Notes under the pieces: generated by a model
Told to the model about the DNA's origin: nothing
Database searches by the model: none
Seen by the model: only the letters and a program-made list of their open reading frames with translations
NCBI GenBank assembly: GCA_029953615.1
Contig: CP124529.1
Coordinates: 5,544,494-5,608,493, forward strand
DNA from: Pseudomonas putida
GTDB lineage: Bacteria; Pseudomonadota; Gammaproteobacteria; Pseudomonadales; Pseudomonadaceae
Reading direction: 5' to 3'
Length of the DNA stretch: 64,000 nucleotides
Position numbers and translations under genes: made by a program
In this document: one piece after another, positions 38,391 through 48,229 of the stretch
Position numbering within the stretch: the stretch's first letter is position 1
Layout of the letters: every line of letters starts with the position of its first letter

Positions 38391-38412
38391 CCGCGCAGGC
38401 TTGAGGGGGCGA

Positions 38413-39297
38413 CTACGCGCTGACCGCGCGCAGCCGTTGGCCAATGCGGGCGCCGAACACATTCACCAGCAACCCGGCCATCACCAGCAAGGCGCCCCAA
38501 CCCTGGGTCGCGGTCAAACGCTCACCCAGCAACAACGCCGACGAGCTCAGGCCAATCACTGGCACCAGCAGCGAGAACGGCGCTACCTTGCCCGCCGGGT
38601 GGCGCGACAGCAGTTTGCTCCACAGGCTGTAGCCGAGCATGGTGGCGACAAACGCCAGGTAAACCAGGGCCAATACCGAACTCCAGCCGATATTGGCCAG
38701 CGCATGGCCAATGCGCTCCGGCCCCTCCAGCCACCAGGAGAGTGCCAGGAACGGCAGTGGCGGGATCAGCCCGCCCCAGATCACCAGCGCCACCAGGTCA
38801 ACCGAGCCAAAGCGCCGCGTAATGATGTTGCCCAAACCCCACATGGCGCCGCCGCACAGGGTTAGTACCAACGCCAGCATCGGCACATGGCCACCGTCTT
38901 CGCTGCCGATAAGCGCCAGGCCGCTGGCTGCCACCAGCAGCCCCAGCACGCTGGCCAGGCGCAGCCGCTCACCGAGAAACAGCGCGGCGAAGCCGAGGGT
39001 AAAGAACGCCTGGGACTGCAGGATCAGCGAGGCCAGCCCCGGTGGCATGCCGCTATACATGGCCTGGAACAGGAACGCGAACTGCCCCAACGAAATGGTC
39101 GCACCGTAGGCGATCAGCCAGCGCCAGGGTAGCTTGGGCCGCTTGACCAGCAGGATCGCCGGAAACGCCACCAACAGGAAACGCAACGCCCCCAGCAACA
39201 TCGGCGGCAAGCCATCGAGGCCAACCTTGATGACCACGAAGTTGACTCCCCAGGCGACAATCACCACCAGGGCGATGAGCAGGTCCTTGAGCGGCAT
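38413..39297 (-). CDS. EamA/DMT-family metabolite exporter
   Basis: A 294-residue transporter with ten membrane helices in two EamA repeats. The first begins LLIALVVIVAWGVNFVVIKVG; the second begins near LVLTLCGGAMWGLGNIITRRF. The pattern is closest to O-acetylserine/cysteine exporter-like proteins, but the substrate cannot be told from sequence. It ends just before the REP pair and is divergent from the flavin oxidoreductase gene. Confidence 0.9.
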   Translation of the reverse strand: MPLKDLLIALVVIVAWGVNFVVIKVGLDGLPPMLLGALRFLLVAFPAILLVKRPKLPWRWLIAYGATISLGQFAFLFQAMYSGMPPGLASLILQSQAFFTLGFAALFLGERLRLASVLGLLVAASGLALIGSEDGGHVPMLALVLTLCGGAMWGLGNIITRRFGSVDLVALVIWGGLIPPLPFLALSWWLEGPERIGHALANIGWSSVLALVYLAFVATMLGYSLWSKLLSRHPAGKVAPFSLLVPVIGLSSSALLLGERLTATQGWGALLVMAGLLVNVFGARIGQRLRAVSA

Positions 39298-39557
39298 TGC
39301 GACTTCCTTCTTCAGGCGTTTCAGACATATTTCGTTACAGCATAAGGTTATTCCGCGTACCGGGACCCGTACAGTTGCAGCCCATCATTGTGCAACAGCA
39401 CCACTGTTCCACTCGTTTCTCGGTGCGTTGAATTCGTTCATCCTGGTCCTGCTGACGTGAAAGCCTAGTCGCGCATAGTAAATAAATTGTTTGATTTTTT
39501 ACTGTGGCTGCATTTTTATAGGGAAAACAAGAACGACAGCGCACCGGAGCCGCCTGT

Positions 39558-41510
39558 ATGCAGACCGCCTTCCCTCACCTGTTCGACGCCTTGCAGATCC
39601 GCGGCAAACGCTTGAAAAACCGCATCATGTCAACCGGCCACGACACCTGTCTGCCCACCGACAACCTGGTCAACGACAAGCTCATCGCCTACCAGCGCGC
39701 CCGCGCTGCTGGTGGTGTCGGCCTGATCGTGCTGCAGGTGGCCGGGGTTCATGACAGCGCCCGCTACACCTCGCATGTGCTGATGGCCACCGACGATGCC
39801 TGCATCGACGGCTACCGCCAGCTGGCCGAGGCCTGCCATGAGCACGGTACCGTGGTGCTGTCGCAGCTGTTCCACCCCGGGCGGGAGATCATGGAATCGG
39901 CGGACGGCTTGCTGGCGGTGGCCTACTCGGCATCCGCGGTGCCGAATGAACGCTTCCGGGTGATGCCGCGCGCACTGGACCAGGCGATGATCGACGAGAT
40001 CGTCCAGGGTTATGCCAGCGCTGCACGCCGCCTGCACCAGGCCGGGCTGGACGGCGTTGAAGTGGTGGCTAGCCACGGCTACCTGCCCGCGCAGTTTCTC
40101 AACCCACGGGTAAACCAGCGCACAGATGGTTACAACGGTGAACTGGAGCAGCGCCTGAGGTTCCTGCGCGAAGTGCTGGCCGCCGTGCGCGCGGCCACCG
40201 ACGAACAGTTCATCATCGGCCTGCGCATCAGTGCCGACGAGCGCGACAGCCAAGGGCTGAGCGAGGACGAGTCACTGGCCGCCGCGGTTGCCTTGCAGGG
40301 CCAGCTCGATTACCTGCACATCGTTGCCGGCACGTCAGCGTCCCTGGGTGGTGCCATACATATCGTGCCACCGATGGCCATCGAGCCCGCATACCTGGCC
40401 CGGGAGGCCGGCACCTTCAAGCAACGCCTGGGCATCCCGCTGTTCGTCACCGGGCGCATCAACCAGCCACAGGAAGCCGAACTGATCCTCGCCCGTGGCC
40501 AGGCCGATGTCTGCGGCATGACCCGCGCGCTGATCTGCGACCCGCAAATGCCGAACAAGACCGAGCATGGCCAGGTCGAGGACGTACGCGCCTGTATTGC
40601 CTGCAATCAGGCCTGCATCGGCCACTTCCACCGTGGCCTGCCCATTTCCTGCATCCAGCGGCCGGAAACCGGCCGCGAATTGCAGTATGGGCAACTGACA
40701 CCCACCACCCGCCCCAAACGCATCCTCGTGGCCGGCGGTGGACCCGCCGGCATGAAAGCCGCCGCCGTGGCCGCGGCGCGTGGGCACCAGGTCACGCTGT
40801 ACGAGGCGGGCCCGCAGCTCGGCGGGCAGGTGCTGCTGGCCCAGTTGCTGCCTCGGCGCAGCGAGTTCGGTGGCGCCAGCACCAACCTGCAACGGGAACT
40901 GGCCCTGGCGGGTGTGGAAGTGGTGCGCAACACCCGGGTCGATCGCGCACTGGTCGAGCGAGAACGCCCCGACCTGGTGATCGCCGCCACCGGTGCCACC
41001 CCCTACTGGCCAGCCTTCGAGCGCACCGGTGAGCTTCAGGTAGTGGATGCCTGGCAGATACTGCGCAACGAGGCAAAGCCGGGGCGTTCAGTGCTGGTGA
41101 TCGACTGGCGTTGCGACTGGATCGGCCCTGGTATCGCCGAACGCCTGGTGCGCGAGGGCCACCAGGTGCAGCTGGCGGTCAATGGCACCCACTGCGGCGA
41201 AAGCCTGCCGCTGTACGTGCGCGACCAACTGGCCGGCGAGCTGCATCGCCTGGGTATCCCCATCACACCGTACGCCCGTCTGTACGGCTGCGACGACAAC
41301 ACGGTGTACCTGCAGCACACTGCCAGCGGCGAACCGATGATCTTCGAAAGCATCGACACCCTGGTGCTGTGCCTGGGCCATCAACCGGAAGACCGCCTGG
41401 CCACGGAGCTGGCCGGCCTTGTGGAGGTGCGCCGCGTTGGCGACTGCCTGGCGCCACGTACCGCCGAAGAAGCGATCCATGATGGCCTGACGGTTGCCTG
41501 GGCACTCTGA
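39558..41510 (+). CDS. NADH:flavin oxidoreductase with Fe-S centre (OYE / dienoyl-CoA reductase type)
   Basis: A 650-residue three-part enzyme. An old-yellow-enzyme FMN barrel (about 1-340) has LSQLFHPGREI and the SHGYLPAQFLNPRVNQRTDGY substrate-site region. A 4Fe-4S site has C-x2-C-x3-C-x11-C (CIACNQACIGH to SC). A C-terminal FAD/NAD domain has the dinucleotide motif ILVAGGGPAGMKAA. The layout matches 2,4-dienoyl-CoA reductase and the demethylases of trimethylamine/dimethylglycine type; the substrate is open. It lies 39 bases upstream of a cupin regulator, which may control it. Confidence 0.9.
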   Translation: MQTAFPHLFDALQIRGKRLKNRIMSTGHDTCLPTDNLVNDKLIAYQRARAAGGVGLIVLQVAGVHDSARYTSHVLMATDDACIDGYRQLAEACHEHGTVVLSQLFHPGREIMESADGLLAVAYSASAVPNERFRVMPRALDQAMIDEIVQGYASAARRLHQAGLDGVEVVASHGYLPAQFLNPRVNQRTDGYNGELEQRLRFLREVLAAVRAATDEQFIIGLRISADERDSQGLSEDESLAAAVALQGQLDYLHIVAGTSASLGGAIHIVPPMAIEPAYLAREAGTFKQRLGIPLFVTGRINQPQEAELILARGQADVCGMTRALICDPQMPNKTEHGQVEDVRACIACNQACIGHFHRGLPISCIQRPETGRELQYGQLTPTTRPKRILVAGGGPAGMKAAAVAAARGHQVTLYEAGPQLGGQVLLAQLLPRRSEFGGASTNLQRELALAGVEVVRNTRVDRALVERERPDLVIAATGATPYWPAFERTGELQVVDAWQILRNEAKPGRSVLVIDWRCDWIGPGIAERLVREGHQVQLAVNGTHCGESLPLYVRDQLAGELHRLGIPITPYARLYGCDDNTVYLQHTASGEPMIFESIDTLVLCLGHQPEDRLATELAGLVEVRRVGDCLAPRTAEEAIHDGLTVAWAL

Positions 41511-41549
41511 GGCTGTACATACTGCGGCTTTTACGATGGACCGACGTGC

Positions 41550-42149
41550 ATGAGCCAACTCCCCCAGCCCCCCGCCAGCGAAGCCGGGGGCGCAGCGCCG
41601 CAGTTTCTAGGCAGCCGCATTCGCGGCCTGCGCAAGCGCCGTGGCATGACCCTGGCGGAGCTGGCCACGCACAGTGAACTGACCGCCGGCTACATCAGCC
41701 AGCTGGAGCGCAACCTCTCCTATCCCTCGATCCCGGCGCTGTTCAACATCGCCCGCAGCCTGGGGGTGACCATCCAGTGGTTCTTCGCCAGTGAAGCCAC
41801 CACTTCGCCCGAGGACCAGGGCTATGTGGTACGGCGCAACAGCCGCCTGAGCGTGCATTACGAAGATGGCATCGTCGATCAGCTGCTCACGCCCCAGCCC
41901 AACCGCCAGCTGGAAATCCTGCATTCGCGCTTCCCTCCGGGTAGCTACAGCCAGCAGAGCTACAGCCATGACGGCGAAGAAGCCGGCTACATCCTCAGCG
42001 GCAGCTTCGAGCTGTGGGTCGGCGAGCGACATTTCCAGCTGGGCGAAGGGGACAGTTTCAGCTTCTCGAGCCAGGAGCCGCACCGCTATGGCAACCCAGG
42101 CGAGGTGGATGCCGTGGTGATCTGGGTGATCACGCCGCCAACATTCTGA
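41550..42149 (+). CDS. XRE-cupin transcriptional regulator
   Basis: A 199-residue regulator: HTH at about residues 22-77 (SRIRGLRKRRGMTLAELATH, YISQLERNLSYPSIP) and a cupin ligand domain at about 120-195 (HSRFPPGSYSQQSYSHDGEE, GYILSGSFELWVG, SFSFSSQEPHRYGN). The group typically senses small amines or amino acids. The short gap after the oxidoreductase suggests one transcript and makes that enzyme the likely target. Confidence 0.9.
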   Translation: MSQLPQPPASEAGGAAPQFLGSRIRGLRKRRGMTLAELATHSELTAGYISQLERNLSYPSIPALFNIARSLGVTIQWFFASEATTSPEDQGYVVRRNSRLSVHYEDGIVDQLLTPQPNRQLEILHSRFPPGSYSQQSYSHDGEEAGYILSGSFELWVGERHFQLGEGDSFSFSSQEPHRYGNPGEVDAVVIWVITPPTF

Positions 42150-42183
42150 AGCATGCGGGCGACGCTTGCGCAAAACAGCAGGA

Positions 42184-42795
42184 TCAGGCAGCAGCGAACA
42201 GCTCGTTGGCAATCTGCGCCTGGGCAGCATCGATCGCCTGGCTGCGGTGCTCAGGGCCGTAGGCCAGGCCATGGGCGCGGACGATTTCCAGGTCGGTGAC
42301 ACCGATGAAGCCGAGGAACACCTTAAGGAAGTCCTCATGCCCGGCGCCAGTCGGCTGGCCAGCGTGCAGGCCACCGGCGGTCGACACCAGCACGACCTTC
42401 TTGTTGCCGCACAGCCCTTCCGGGCCGGCTTCGGTGTAGCGGAAAGTCTTGCCGGCGACAGCAACGCGGTCGATCCAGGCCTTGAGCTGAGTCGGCACGG
42501 TGAAGTTGTACATCGGCGCACCGATCACCACGGCATCGGCGGCCAGGAACTCTTCCAGGGTCTCCGCGCTCAGCTTGGCTTCAAAGGCCTGAGCTGCATC
42601 ACGCATGTCTTCCGGGGTGCCAGCCGCTACCAGGGTAGCCGCAGAGAAGTGGGCGATGGCGTCAGCGGCCAGGTCGCGGTACACCACTTCCACGCTCGGG
42701 TCGGCGGCTTTCCAGGCTTCGACCACTTCGCGGCTCAGTTGGCGGGAGGCGGAATTGTCGCCCAGGATGCTCGAATCGATATGCAACAGTTTCAT
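42184..42795 (-). CDS. azoR: FMN-dependent NADH-azoreductase
   Basis: A 203-residue flavodoxin-like quinone/azo reductase. The FMN-phosphate loop is [15 protein letters not shown], and the AzoR signature [19 protein letters not shown] is intact, followed by [13 protein letters not shown], the family's second flavin contact. It reduces quinones and azo dyes with NADH. The start at 42795 (MKLLHIDSS) is used. It is divergent from a LysR gene, its probable regulator. Confidence 0.94.
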   Translation of the reverse strand: MKLLHIDSSILGDNSASRQLSREVVEAWKAADPSVEVVYRDLAADAIAHFSAATLVAAGTPEDMRDAAQAFEAKLSAETLEEFLAADAVVIGAPMYNFTVPTQLKAWIDRVAVAGKTFRYTEAGPEGLCGNKKVVLVSTAGGLHAGQPTGAGHEDFLKVFLGFIGVTDLEIVRAHGLAYGPEHRSQAIDAAQAQIANELFAAA

Positions 42796-42928
42796 GGGAC
42801 TCTCCTGTGAATGAAGACCGCGACGTGGGGCGATCACGATGAGGAGAATCCTACCGGTCTCACCAATGGCTGATAAGTCGGCAAAAATGCGTTAGTTTGT
42901 CCTACAGGTGGAACAGTGAGACATTCCA

Positions 42929-43831
42929 ATGCAAGACCTCAACGACCTCTTCTACTTTGCCCGCGTGGTCGAAGCTGGCGGTTTCGCCGCTGCCGGCCGC
43001 CAGCTGGGCATTCCCAAGTCGCGCCTGTCGCGGCGTATCGCCGAGCTTGAAGAACGCCTGGGCACACGCCTGCTGCAACGCACCACCCGGCAACTGAAGC
43101 TCACCGCAGTGGGCGAGCGCTATCTGCACCACTGCCAGGCCATGCTGCTGGAAGCCGAAGCCGCCGATGAAGCAGTGGCCAGCATGAGCAGCGAACCGCG
43201 CGGGCGACTGCGAGTGTCCTGCCCGGTGGCATTGGCCCACGCCTTCCTGCCGGACGTGATCAGCCGTTTTCTGGCGCAGTACCCGCAGGTGCAACTGGAC
43301 ATGGTGCTACTCAACCGCCGGGTCGACCTGATTTCCGAAGGCATCGATGTGGCCTTGCGCGTACGCGACCTGGGCGATGAAGACCCGGCCCTGGTCACCC
43401 GCCGCCTGCGCCAGGCGCAGATGCAACTGGTTGCCGCGCCCGGTTTCGCCGATCACATCCGCGAACCGGGCGAACTGGCCTCCTTGCCGGTGCTGGGCGC
43501 TGCCGAGGCGGACCGTCTGGTACACTTCCGCCTGTTCGGCCCCCATGGCAAACAGCAGGAAATCGCCCTGGAACCGCGGCTTGCCATCGATGATTTCGTA
43601 GTACGTAATGCTGCTGTACGAGCGGGCCTTGGGTTTACCGCGCTGCCCAGCATGTTCTGTGAAGAAGAACTGGAACGCGGCGAACTGGTGCGCCTGCTGC
43701 CGGACTGGTCGCTGCCGGGTGGCTACCTGCAGGCGGTGTATCCGCATCGGCGCGGCTTGCTCCCTGCGGTACGGGTGTGGATCGACCACTTGGCGGCTTC
43801 GTTCGAGGCCTGTGGAGAAAAGTATGTCTGA
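42929..43831 (+). CDS. LysR-family regulator
   Basis: A 300-residue LTTR. The HTH (LFYFARVVEAGGFAAAGRQL, IPKSRLSRRIAELEERLG) is complete and the C-terminal effector domain shows the LRVSCPVALAHAFLP start and the usual periplasmic-protein fold pattern. It belongs to the CrgA/AaeR-like group often paired with divergent reductases. The 133-base gap to azoR would hold the operators. It overlaps the start of the mmcQ-like gene. Confidence 0.92.
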   Translation: MQDLNDLFYFARVVEAGGFAAAGRQLGIPKSRLSRRIAELEERLGTRLLQRTTRQLKLTAVGERYLHHCQAMLLEAEAADEAVASMSSEPRGRLRVSCPVALAHAFLPDVISRFLAQYPQVQLDMVLLNRRVDLISEGIDVALRVRDLGDEDPALVTRRLRQAQMQLVAAPGFADHIREPGELASLPVLGAAEADRLVHFRLFGPHGKQQEIALEPRLAIDDFVVRNAAVRAGLGFTALPSMFCEEELERGELVRLLPDWSLPGGYLQAVYPHRRGLLPAVRVWIDHLAASFEACGEKYV

Positions 43832-44184
43832 GCGGACCATGAGCGAAGCCCAGGTGGCAGCGTTCTGCCTTGGCCTGCCGGGTGCGCGGGAGGACTATAA
43901 ATGGGGCGGCATCCGGGTGTTCTCGGTGGCAGGCAACAAGATGTTCGCGGTGCTCGACCTGGCAGGTGCAGGGTTGTCGTTCAAAGTGGCCGACGAATTG
44001 TGTTCTCGGCTATTGCGACCGACCAGGAGTGCGGCCTGCGCCGTATCTGGCGCGGGCGCGATGGATCAGCATGGCATCGCCCTACCCCATGGGGCGTGTT
44101 GAGCTGTGTGATCTGTTGCAACGCTCGCACCAGCTGGTGGTGCGGCGATTGCCGAAGCGGTTGCAGGTGGGGTTGGTGATCTAG
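43824..44184 (+). pseudogene. MmcQ/YjbR-family DNA-binding protein, frameshifted
   Basis: A small YjbR-type CyaY-fold protein. The N-terminal half is AFCLGLPGAREDYKWGG and FSVAGNKMFAVLD; after a frame break at about 43998-44006 the other frame reads GYCDRPGVRPAPYLARARWI and ends RLPKRLQVGLVI at 44184, the expected family C-terminus. One extra base explains it (about 119 residues). As written the frame ends at 44102. The start overlaps the LysR stop region by 8 bases. Confidence 0.82.
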
Positions 44185-44190
44185 GTATCC

Positions 44191-44296
44191 TGTGCCGGCC
44201 GCTTCGCGGGCTTGCCCGCTCCCACAGGGTTTTCACTGGCCAAGACTTGTGTAGTACCTGTGGGAGCGGGCAAGCCCGCGAAAAGGCCGGCACAGC
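44191..44296. repeat. Inverted REP pair
   Basis: CTTCGCGGGCTTGCCCGCTC and GTGGGAGCGGGCAAGCCCGC-type units face each other around a 40-base spacer, between convergent genes. Confidence 0.88.
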
Positions 44297-44302
44297 CACC
44301 TA

Positions 44303-44716
44303 TCAATCAAAAGCCAGATACCGCCCGCCAAGAAACAGCCAGTCCGCCCAGAACACCTGGTGCACCAGCACAATCCCCCAGAACACCAGTTGGTACGACA
44401 CCTTGCGCGTCTTGTGCCGATACAGCTGCTGCGCCAGCAGTGCCCCCGGCCAGCCTCCGAGCAGCTCACTGGCATGCAGCACCTTCTCGGGCGTACGCCA
44501 GGCCTGGGTACGCGCCTGCTGTTTATCCTGCCAATACAGCAACAGGCTGATCAGGCTCATGGCCGGGTACAGCGCCAGCGGCCACCAGGCGTGGTCGAGC
44601 CAGGCCATGCGCGCCGCGCCCAGGCCCGGCAGCAGGCACAGCAGGCCCAACAGCAGCAGCTTCAGGCGCACATTACGTACGCCCTCCCCCCTTTGCCCCC
44701 GGGCCGCCTCAGCCAT
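44303..44716 (-). CDS. DUF1294 membrane protein
   Basis: A 137-residue inner-membrane protein with about four helices. The DUF1294 pattern [21 protein letters not shown] followed by [19 protein letters not shown] is intact, ending [16 protein letters not shown]. The function is unknown. The Met at 44716 overlaps the uppP end, so the two are probably coupled. Confidence 0.88.
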   Translation of the reverse strand: MAEAARGQRGEGVRNVRLKLLLLGLLCLLPGLGAARMAWLDHAWWPLALYPAMSLISLLLYWQDKQQARTQAWRTPEKVLHASELLGGWPGALLAQQLYRHKTRKVSYQLVFWGIVLVHQVFWADWLFLGGRYLAFD

Positions 44717-45540
44717 GCGCCGTCGCCCAGTCAACCCAGCCGAACTGCCAGGTCGCCAGAATCAGCAGGCCAAAGACAATGCGATACCAGGCGAACACCG
44801 CGTAGCTGTGGTTGGCAATGAACTTGAGCAAGCCACGCACGGCGATCATGGCAAAGATGAACGAGGTCACGAAGCCGATGGCAAAAACCGGCAGGTCGGC
44901 GGGCTGGAACAGGTCGCGGTACTTGTAGCCCGAATACACCGCTGCACCGACCATGGTCGGCATCGCCAGGAAAAACGAGAATTCGGTCGCCGCCTTGCGC
45001 GAAAGGCCGAACAGCAGGCCGCCGATAATGGTAGAGCCGGAACGCGAAGTGCCCGGGATCATCGCCAGGCACTGGATGAAGCCGATCTTCAGCGCGTGGC
45101 TCCAGCGCATGTCGTCGACGTGATCCACCTCCACGCGGTGCTCGCGGCGCTCGGCCCAGAGCATGATTACCCCGCCCACCACCAGGGCAGCCGCCACAGT
45201 GACAGGGTTGAAAAGGTACTCGTGAATCAGGTCGGCGAACAACACGCCCAGCACCACGGCCGGCAGGAACGCAAGCAACAGGTTACCGGTGAAACGCCGC
45301 GCCGTGGGCTGGCTGGTCAGGCCGAAGACCACGTCGAAGATCTTGCCGCGAAACTCCCACACCACCGCCAGGATCGCCGCCAGCTGAATGATGATGTTGA
45401 AAGCCATGGCCCGTTCGCCACCAAAACCGATCAGGTCGGCGACGATGATCTGGTGGCCGGTACTGGAGATCGGCAGAAACTCCGTCAGCCCTTCGACCAC
45501 GGCCTAAGATGATTGCCTGGAAGGCAGTCCAAAAATCCAT
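44709..45540 (-). pseudogene. uppP: UppP, undecaprenyl-diphosphatase, frameshifted after the first helix
   Basis: UppP (BacA) recycles the cell-wall lipid carrier and gives bacitracin tolerance. The gene starts at 45540 ([13 protein letters not shown]), and the catalytic segment [18 protein letters not shown] with the Glu-rich motif is in the next frame, so one extra base at 45501-45502 (GGCC instead of GGC on the coding strand) splits it. The second motif [17 protein letters not shown] is intact. Reconstructed length is 276 residues. Without correction translation would have to start internally without the first motif. Confidence 0.88.
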
Positions 45541-45839
45541 CGTTCCCCCGATGGAGCGCTGCTCGTTGCAGGCCCCTTGTTCTTGATTTACTTGAAATTG
45601 CCGCGCGCGGCCCGGCTGTTTTACAGCGACTGTTGGGCGCAATGCCAGTAGAAAAGTTCACGCCGCCTAAAGGTTTCATCTTGCGCGGCCGAAATCCTAG
45701 CAGAGCACCTTTGCAAACGCCTTGTACAACCTGCTGCAGACTATTGGACATATAGCACTTAGCCATTAGTCGAGTGGGGGCCTGGCGCAAAGCATGCTTG
45801 GATGCGGCTATATAAAAAGAACAATGCGGGAGCTGTGGT
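45541..45839. other. Intergenic region between uppP and the chemoreceptor gene
   Basis: A 299-base divergent gap. I see no gene; it must carry promoters for uppP (leftward) and the chemoreceptor (rightward), and a GGGAGCTGTGGT ribosome site at its right end. No regulator site could be assigned. Confidence 0.5.
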
Positions 45840-47474
45840 ATGAAAACCCTGAGATCGATGTCTATCAGCCGCCGCCTGTGGTTGATCCTTTTGGTGGCGG
45901 TGGCCATGCTGGTGGTCTTGGGCCTGCTGATGCTGCGCCAGATCCACGGTGACCTGTACCAGGCCAAAGCGGAAAAGACCCGCCACGTGGTGCAGACCGC
46001 AGCCGGTGTGCTGGCCTATTACCAAGGCCTGGAGGCAGCTGGCACGCTCAGCCGCGAAGCCGCCCAGCAACAGGCGCTGCAAGTGGTACGCACGCTGCGC
46101 TACGACCACGACGACTACTTCTGGATCAACGACCTGGGGCCGAAGATGATCATGCATCCGGCCAACCCCAAGCTCGATGGCCAGGACCTGTCGGCCATCC
46201 GCGACCCCGACGGCTTTGCCGTGTTCAACGAGATGGTCGCCCTGGCCCGACAGCAGGATGCCGGGGCGGTCAACTACCGCTGGCCCAAGCCCGGTGCCAG
46301 CGAGCCGGTGGCCAAGACTTCCTACATCCAGCTGTTCAAGCCGTGGGGCTGGATCATTGGCTCGGGCGTGTACGTCGACGACGTGCAGGCCGAATTCGCC
46401 CGCCAGTTGCGCGACGCCTCACTGGTGGGCGTGGCCATTGCCCTGCTGATGGCGCTCGTGGTCATGCTGATTGCCCGCAGCATCGCCCGCCCGTTGCAGG
46501 AAGCGGTGCAGGCCATGGGCAACATCGCCAGCGGCGAAAGCGACCTGACCCGGCGCCTGGATACCCACGGCCGTGACGAAATCACCCACCTGGGCGAACA
46601 TTTCAACCGCTTCAACGGCAAGCTGCAAGGCGTGATCGGCCAGTTGCAAGGCGCGGCGCACGCCCTGGCCGAGTCCGCCGGGCATGTCGGCGACAATGCC
46701 GGTACCGCGCAACAGCACAGCGCCCAGCAATCGCTGCAGATGGACCAGGTGGCCACCGCGGTTAACGAAGTGACCTACGCCGTGCAGGACGTGGCCAAGA
46801 CCGCCGAGCAGGCCGCCGGGGAAATGCGCACCGCGCAACAGCAGGTGGCACACGGTCAGGAGGCCATTCACGGCAGCCTGGCGCAGATCGACCGGCTGTC
46901 GCTGACCATCGACCAGGCGGTGCAGGTGATTCGCGACCTGGCCGGGCACAGCACGCGCATCGGTGGTGTACTGGACGTGATCCGCTCCATCGCCGAACAG
47001 ACCAACCTGCTGGCGCTGAACGCAGCCATCGAGGCGGCGCGGGCCGGCGAGCAAGGCCGTGGCTTTGCCGTGGTCGCCGACGAGGTGCGCCTGCTTGCCC
47101 AGCGCACGGCGCAGTCGACGGCCGAAATCCATACCATGATCGAGCACCTGCAAAGCCAGTCGGACGCTGCGGTGAAAGCCATCGACACCAGCAGCGAGGC
47201 CTCGCGCCAGACTGTCGAGCAGGCCCGCGAGGCCGGTGCCAGCCTGGATGCCATCAACCAGGCGCTGAACAACCTCACAGCGTTGAATGCATCCATTGCA
47301 AGTGCCACCTTGCAGCAGTCGCATGTGGTCGAGGAGATCAACCGCAACGTGCTGGATACTGCGGGGTTGTCCCAGCAGACCGCCGATGCGGCGCGCCAAT
47401 CCAGCGATGCCGGGGCGGCGCTGGGGCGGTTGAGCGAAGAGCTGGAGCAGCTGTTGCGGCAGTTCCGCGTATAA
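45840..47474 (+). CDS. mcpP: McpP-like methyl-accepting chemoreceptor with single Cache domain
   Basis: A 544-residue MCP. TM1 is at about residues 13-33, then a periplasmic sCache domain (35-190: [20 protein letters not shown], then [16 protein letters not shown]), TM2 at about 195-215, HAMP, and the signalling hairpin with the conserved tip [20 protein letters not shown]. The sCache region matches the P. putida receptor for short carboxylates (acetate, pyruvate, propionate, lactate), and the neighbour order supports this. The specificity is inferred. Confidence 0.9.
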   Translation: MKTLRSMSISRRLWLILLVAVAMLVVLGLLMLRQIHGDLYQAKAEKTRHVVQTAAGVLAYYQGLEAAGTLSREAAQQQALQVVRTLRYDHDDYFWINDLGPKMIMHPANPKLDGQDLSAIRDPDGFAVFNEMVALARQQDAGAVNYRWPKPGASEPVAKTSYIQLFKPWGWIIGSGVYVDDVQAEFARQLRDASLVGVAIALLMALVVMLIARSIARPLQEAVQAMGNIASGESDLTRRLDTHGRDEITHLGEHFNRFNGKLQGVIGQLQGAAHALAESAGHVGDNAGTAQQHSAQQSLQMDQVATAVNEVTYAVQDVAKTAEQAAGEMRTAQQQVAHGQEAIHGSLAQIDRLSLTIDQAVQVIRDLAGHSTRIGGVLDVIRSIAEQTNLLALNAAIEAARAGEQGRGFAVVADEVRLLAQRTAQSTAEIHTMIEHLQSQSDAAVKAIDTSSEASRQTVEQAREAGASLDAINQALNNLTALNASIASATLQQSHVVEEINRNVLDTAGLSQQTADAARQSSDAGAALGRLSEELEQLLRQFRV

Positions 47475-47480
47475 GACCAA

Positions 47481-47576
47481 GCCCCTGTGGGAGCGGGCAT
47501 GCCCCGCGAAGCAGGCGACGCGCGGTATGGCACCGGCTTCGCCGGTGTTCGCGGGCATGCCCGCTCCCACAACGGG
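47481..47576. repeat. Inverted REP pair with one extra base
   Basis: GAGCGGGCATGCCCCGCGAA and CGCGGGCATGCCCGCTC-type units flank an ACCGGCTTCGCCGGT hairpin. The left unit has CCCC where its mirror and the other REP copies have CCC. Confidence 0.85.
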
Positions 47577-47662
47577 CATGTAAATCCGTTCGTGCCATGC
47601 CTACACCTTCCCCGGCCGACCCGCTACAATCGCGCCCTTCCCGTAGTCTCCAAGGATCGCCG

Positions 47663-48229
47663 ATGTCCGGCCTTGAACTCATCGCCGCCGTCCTCGGCGT
47701 CACCGCTGTCTGGCTAACGGTCAAGCAGAATGCCTGGTGCTGGCCGATCGGCCTGGTCATGGTGCTGATCTATGGCTGGCTGTTCTACGAGGTGAAGCTG
47801 TACTCGGGCATGCTGCTGCAACTGGCCTACGCCATCCTGCAGGTTTATGGCTGGTGGCAATGGAAGCGCCCAGGCCACGCTGCGGACGCCCGCCTGGTCT
47901 CACGCCTGCAGCGCCCGGCATTGTTCACCGGCCTGGCCGTCGGGGTGCTGCTGAGCGCCGCCCTGGGCGCGGCCATGGCCACCTGGACCGATGCCGCCCT
48001 GCCTTGGCTGGACGCCACCCTGACCGGCTTCAGCCTGGTGGCACAACTGTGGATGGCGCAGAAGCGCCTGCAGTGCTGGCCACTGTGGGTGGTAGTGGAT
48101 ATCGTCTACGTGGGCCAGTACCTGCACCAGCAGCTGTACTTCACCGCAGGCTTCTTCGCCGTACTCACCCTGATTGCCGTGCGCGGCTGGCTGGAATGGC
48201 GCCGGGACCCGGCGTTGGTGCAACCATGA
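47663..48229 (+). CDS. pnuC: PnuC-type nicotinamide riboside transporter
   Basis: A 188-residue membrane protein with seven helices. The PnuC pattern is visible as VWLTVKQNAWCWPIGLVMVL, YAILQVYGWWQWKR and the end WPLWVVVDIVYVGQYLHQQL. It imports nicotinamide riboside for NAD salvage. The Met at 47663 is chosen as the first residue of the hydrophobic N-terminus. It overlaps the downstream kinase gene by 4 bases, supporting the pairing. Confidence 0.92.
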   Translation: MSGLELIAAVLGVTAVWLTVKQNAWCWPIGLVMVLIYGWLFYEVKLYSGMLLQLAYAILQVYGWWQWKRPGHAADARLVSRLQRPALFTGLAVGVLLSAALGAAMATWTDAALPWLDATLTGFSLVAQLWMAQKRLQCWPLWVVVDIVYVGQYLHQQLYFTAGFFAVLTLIAVRGWLEWRRDPALVQP

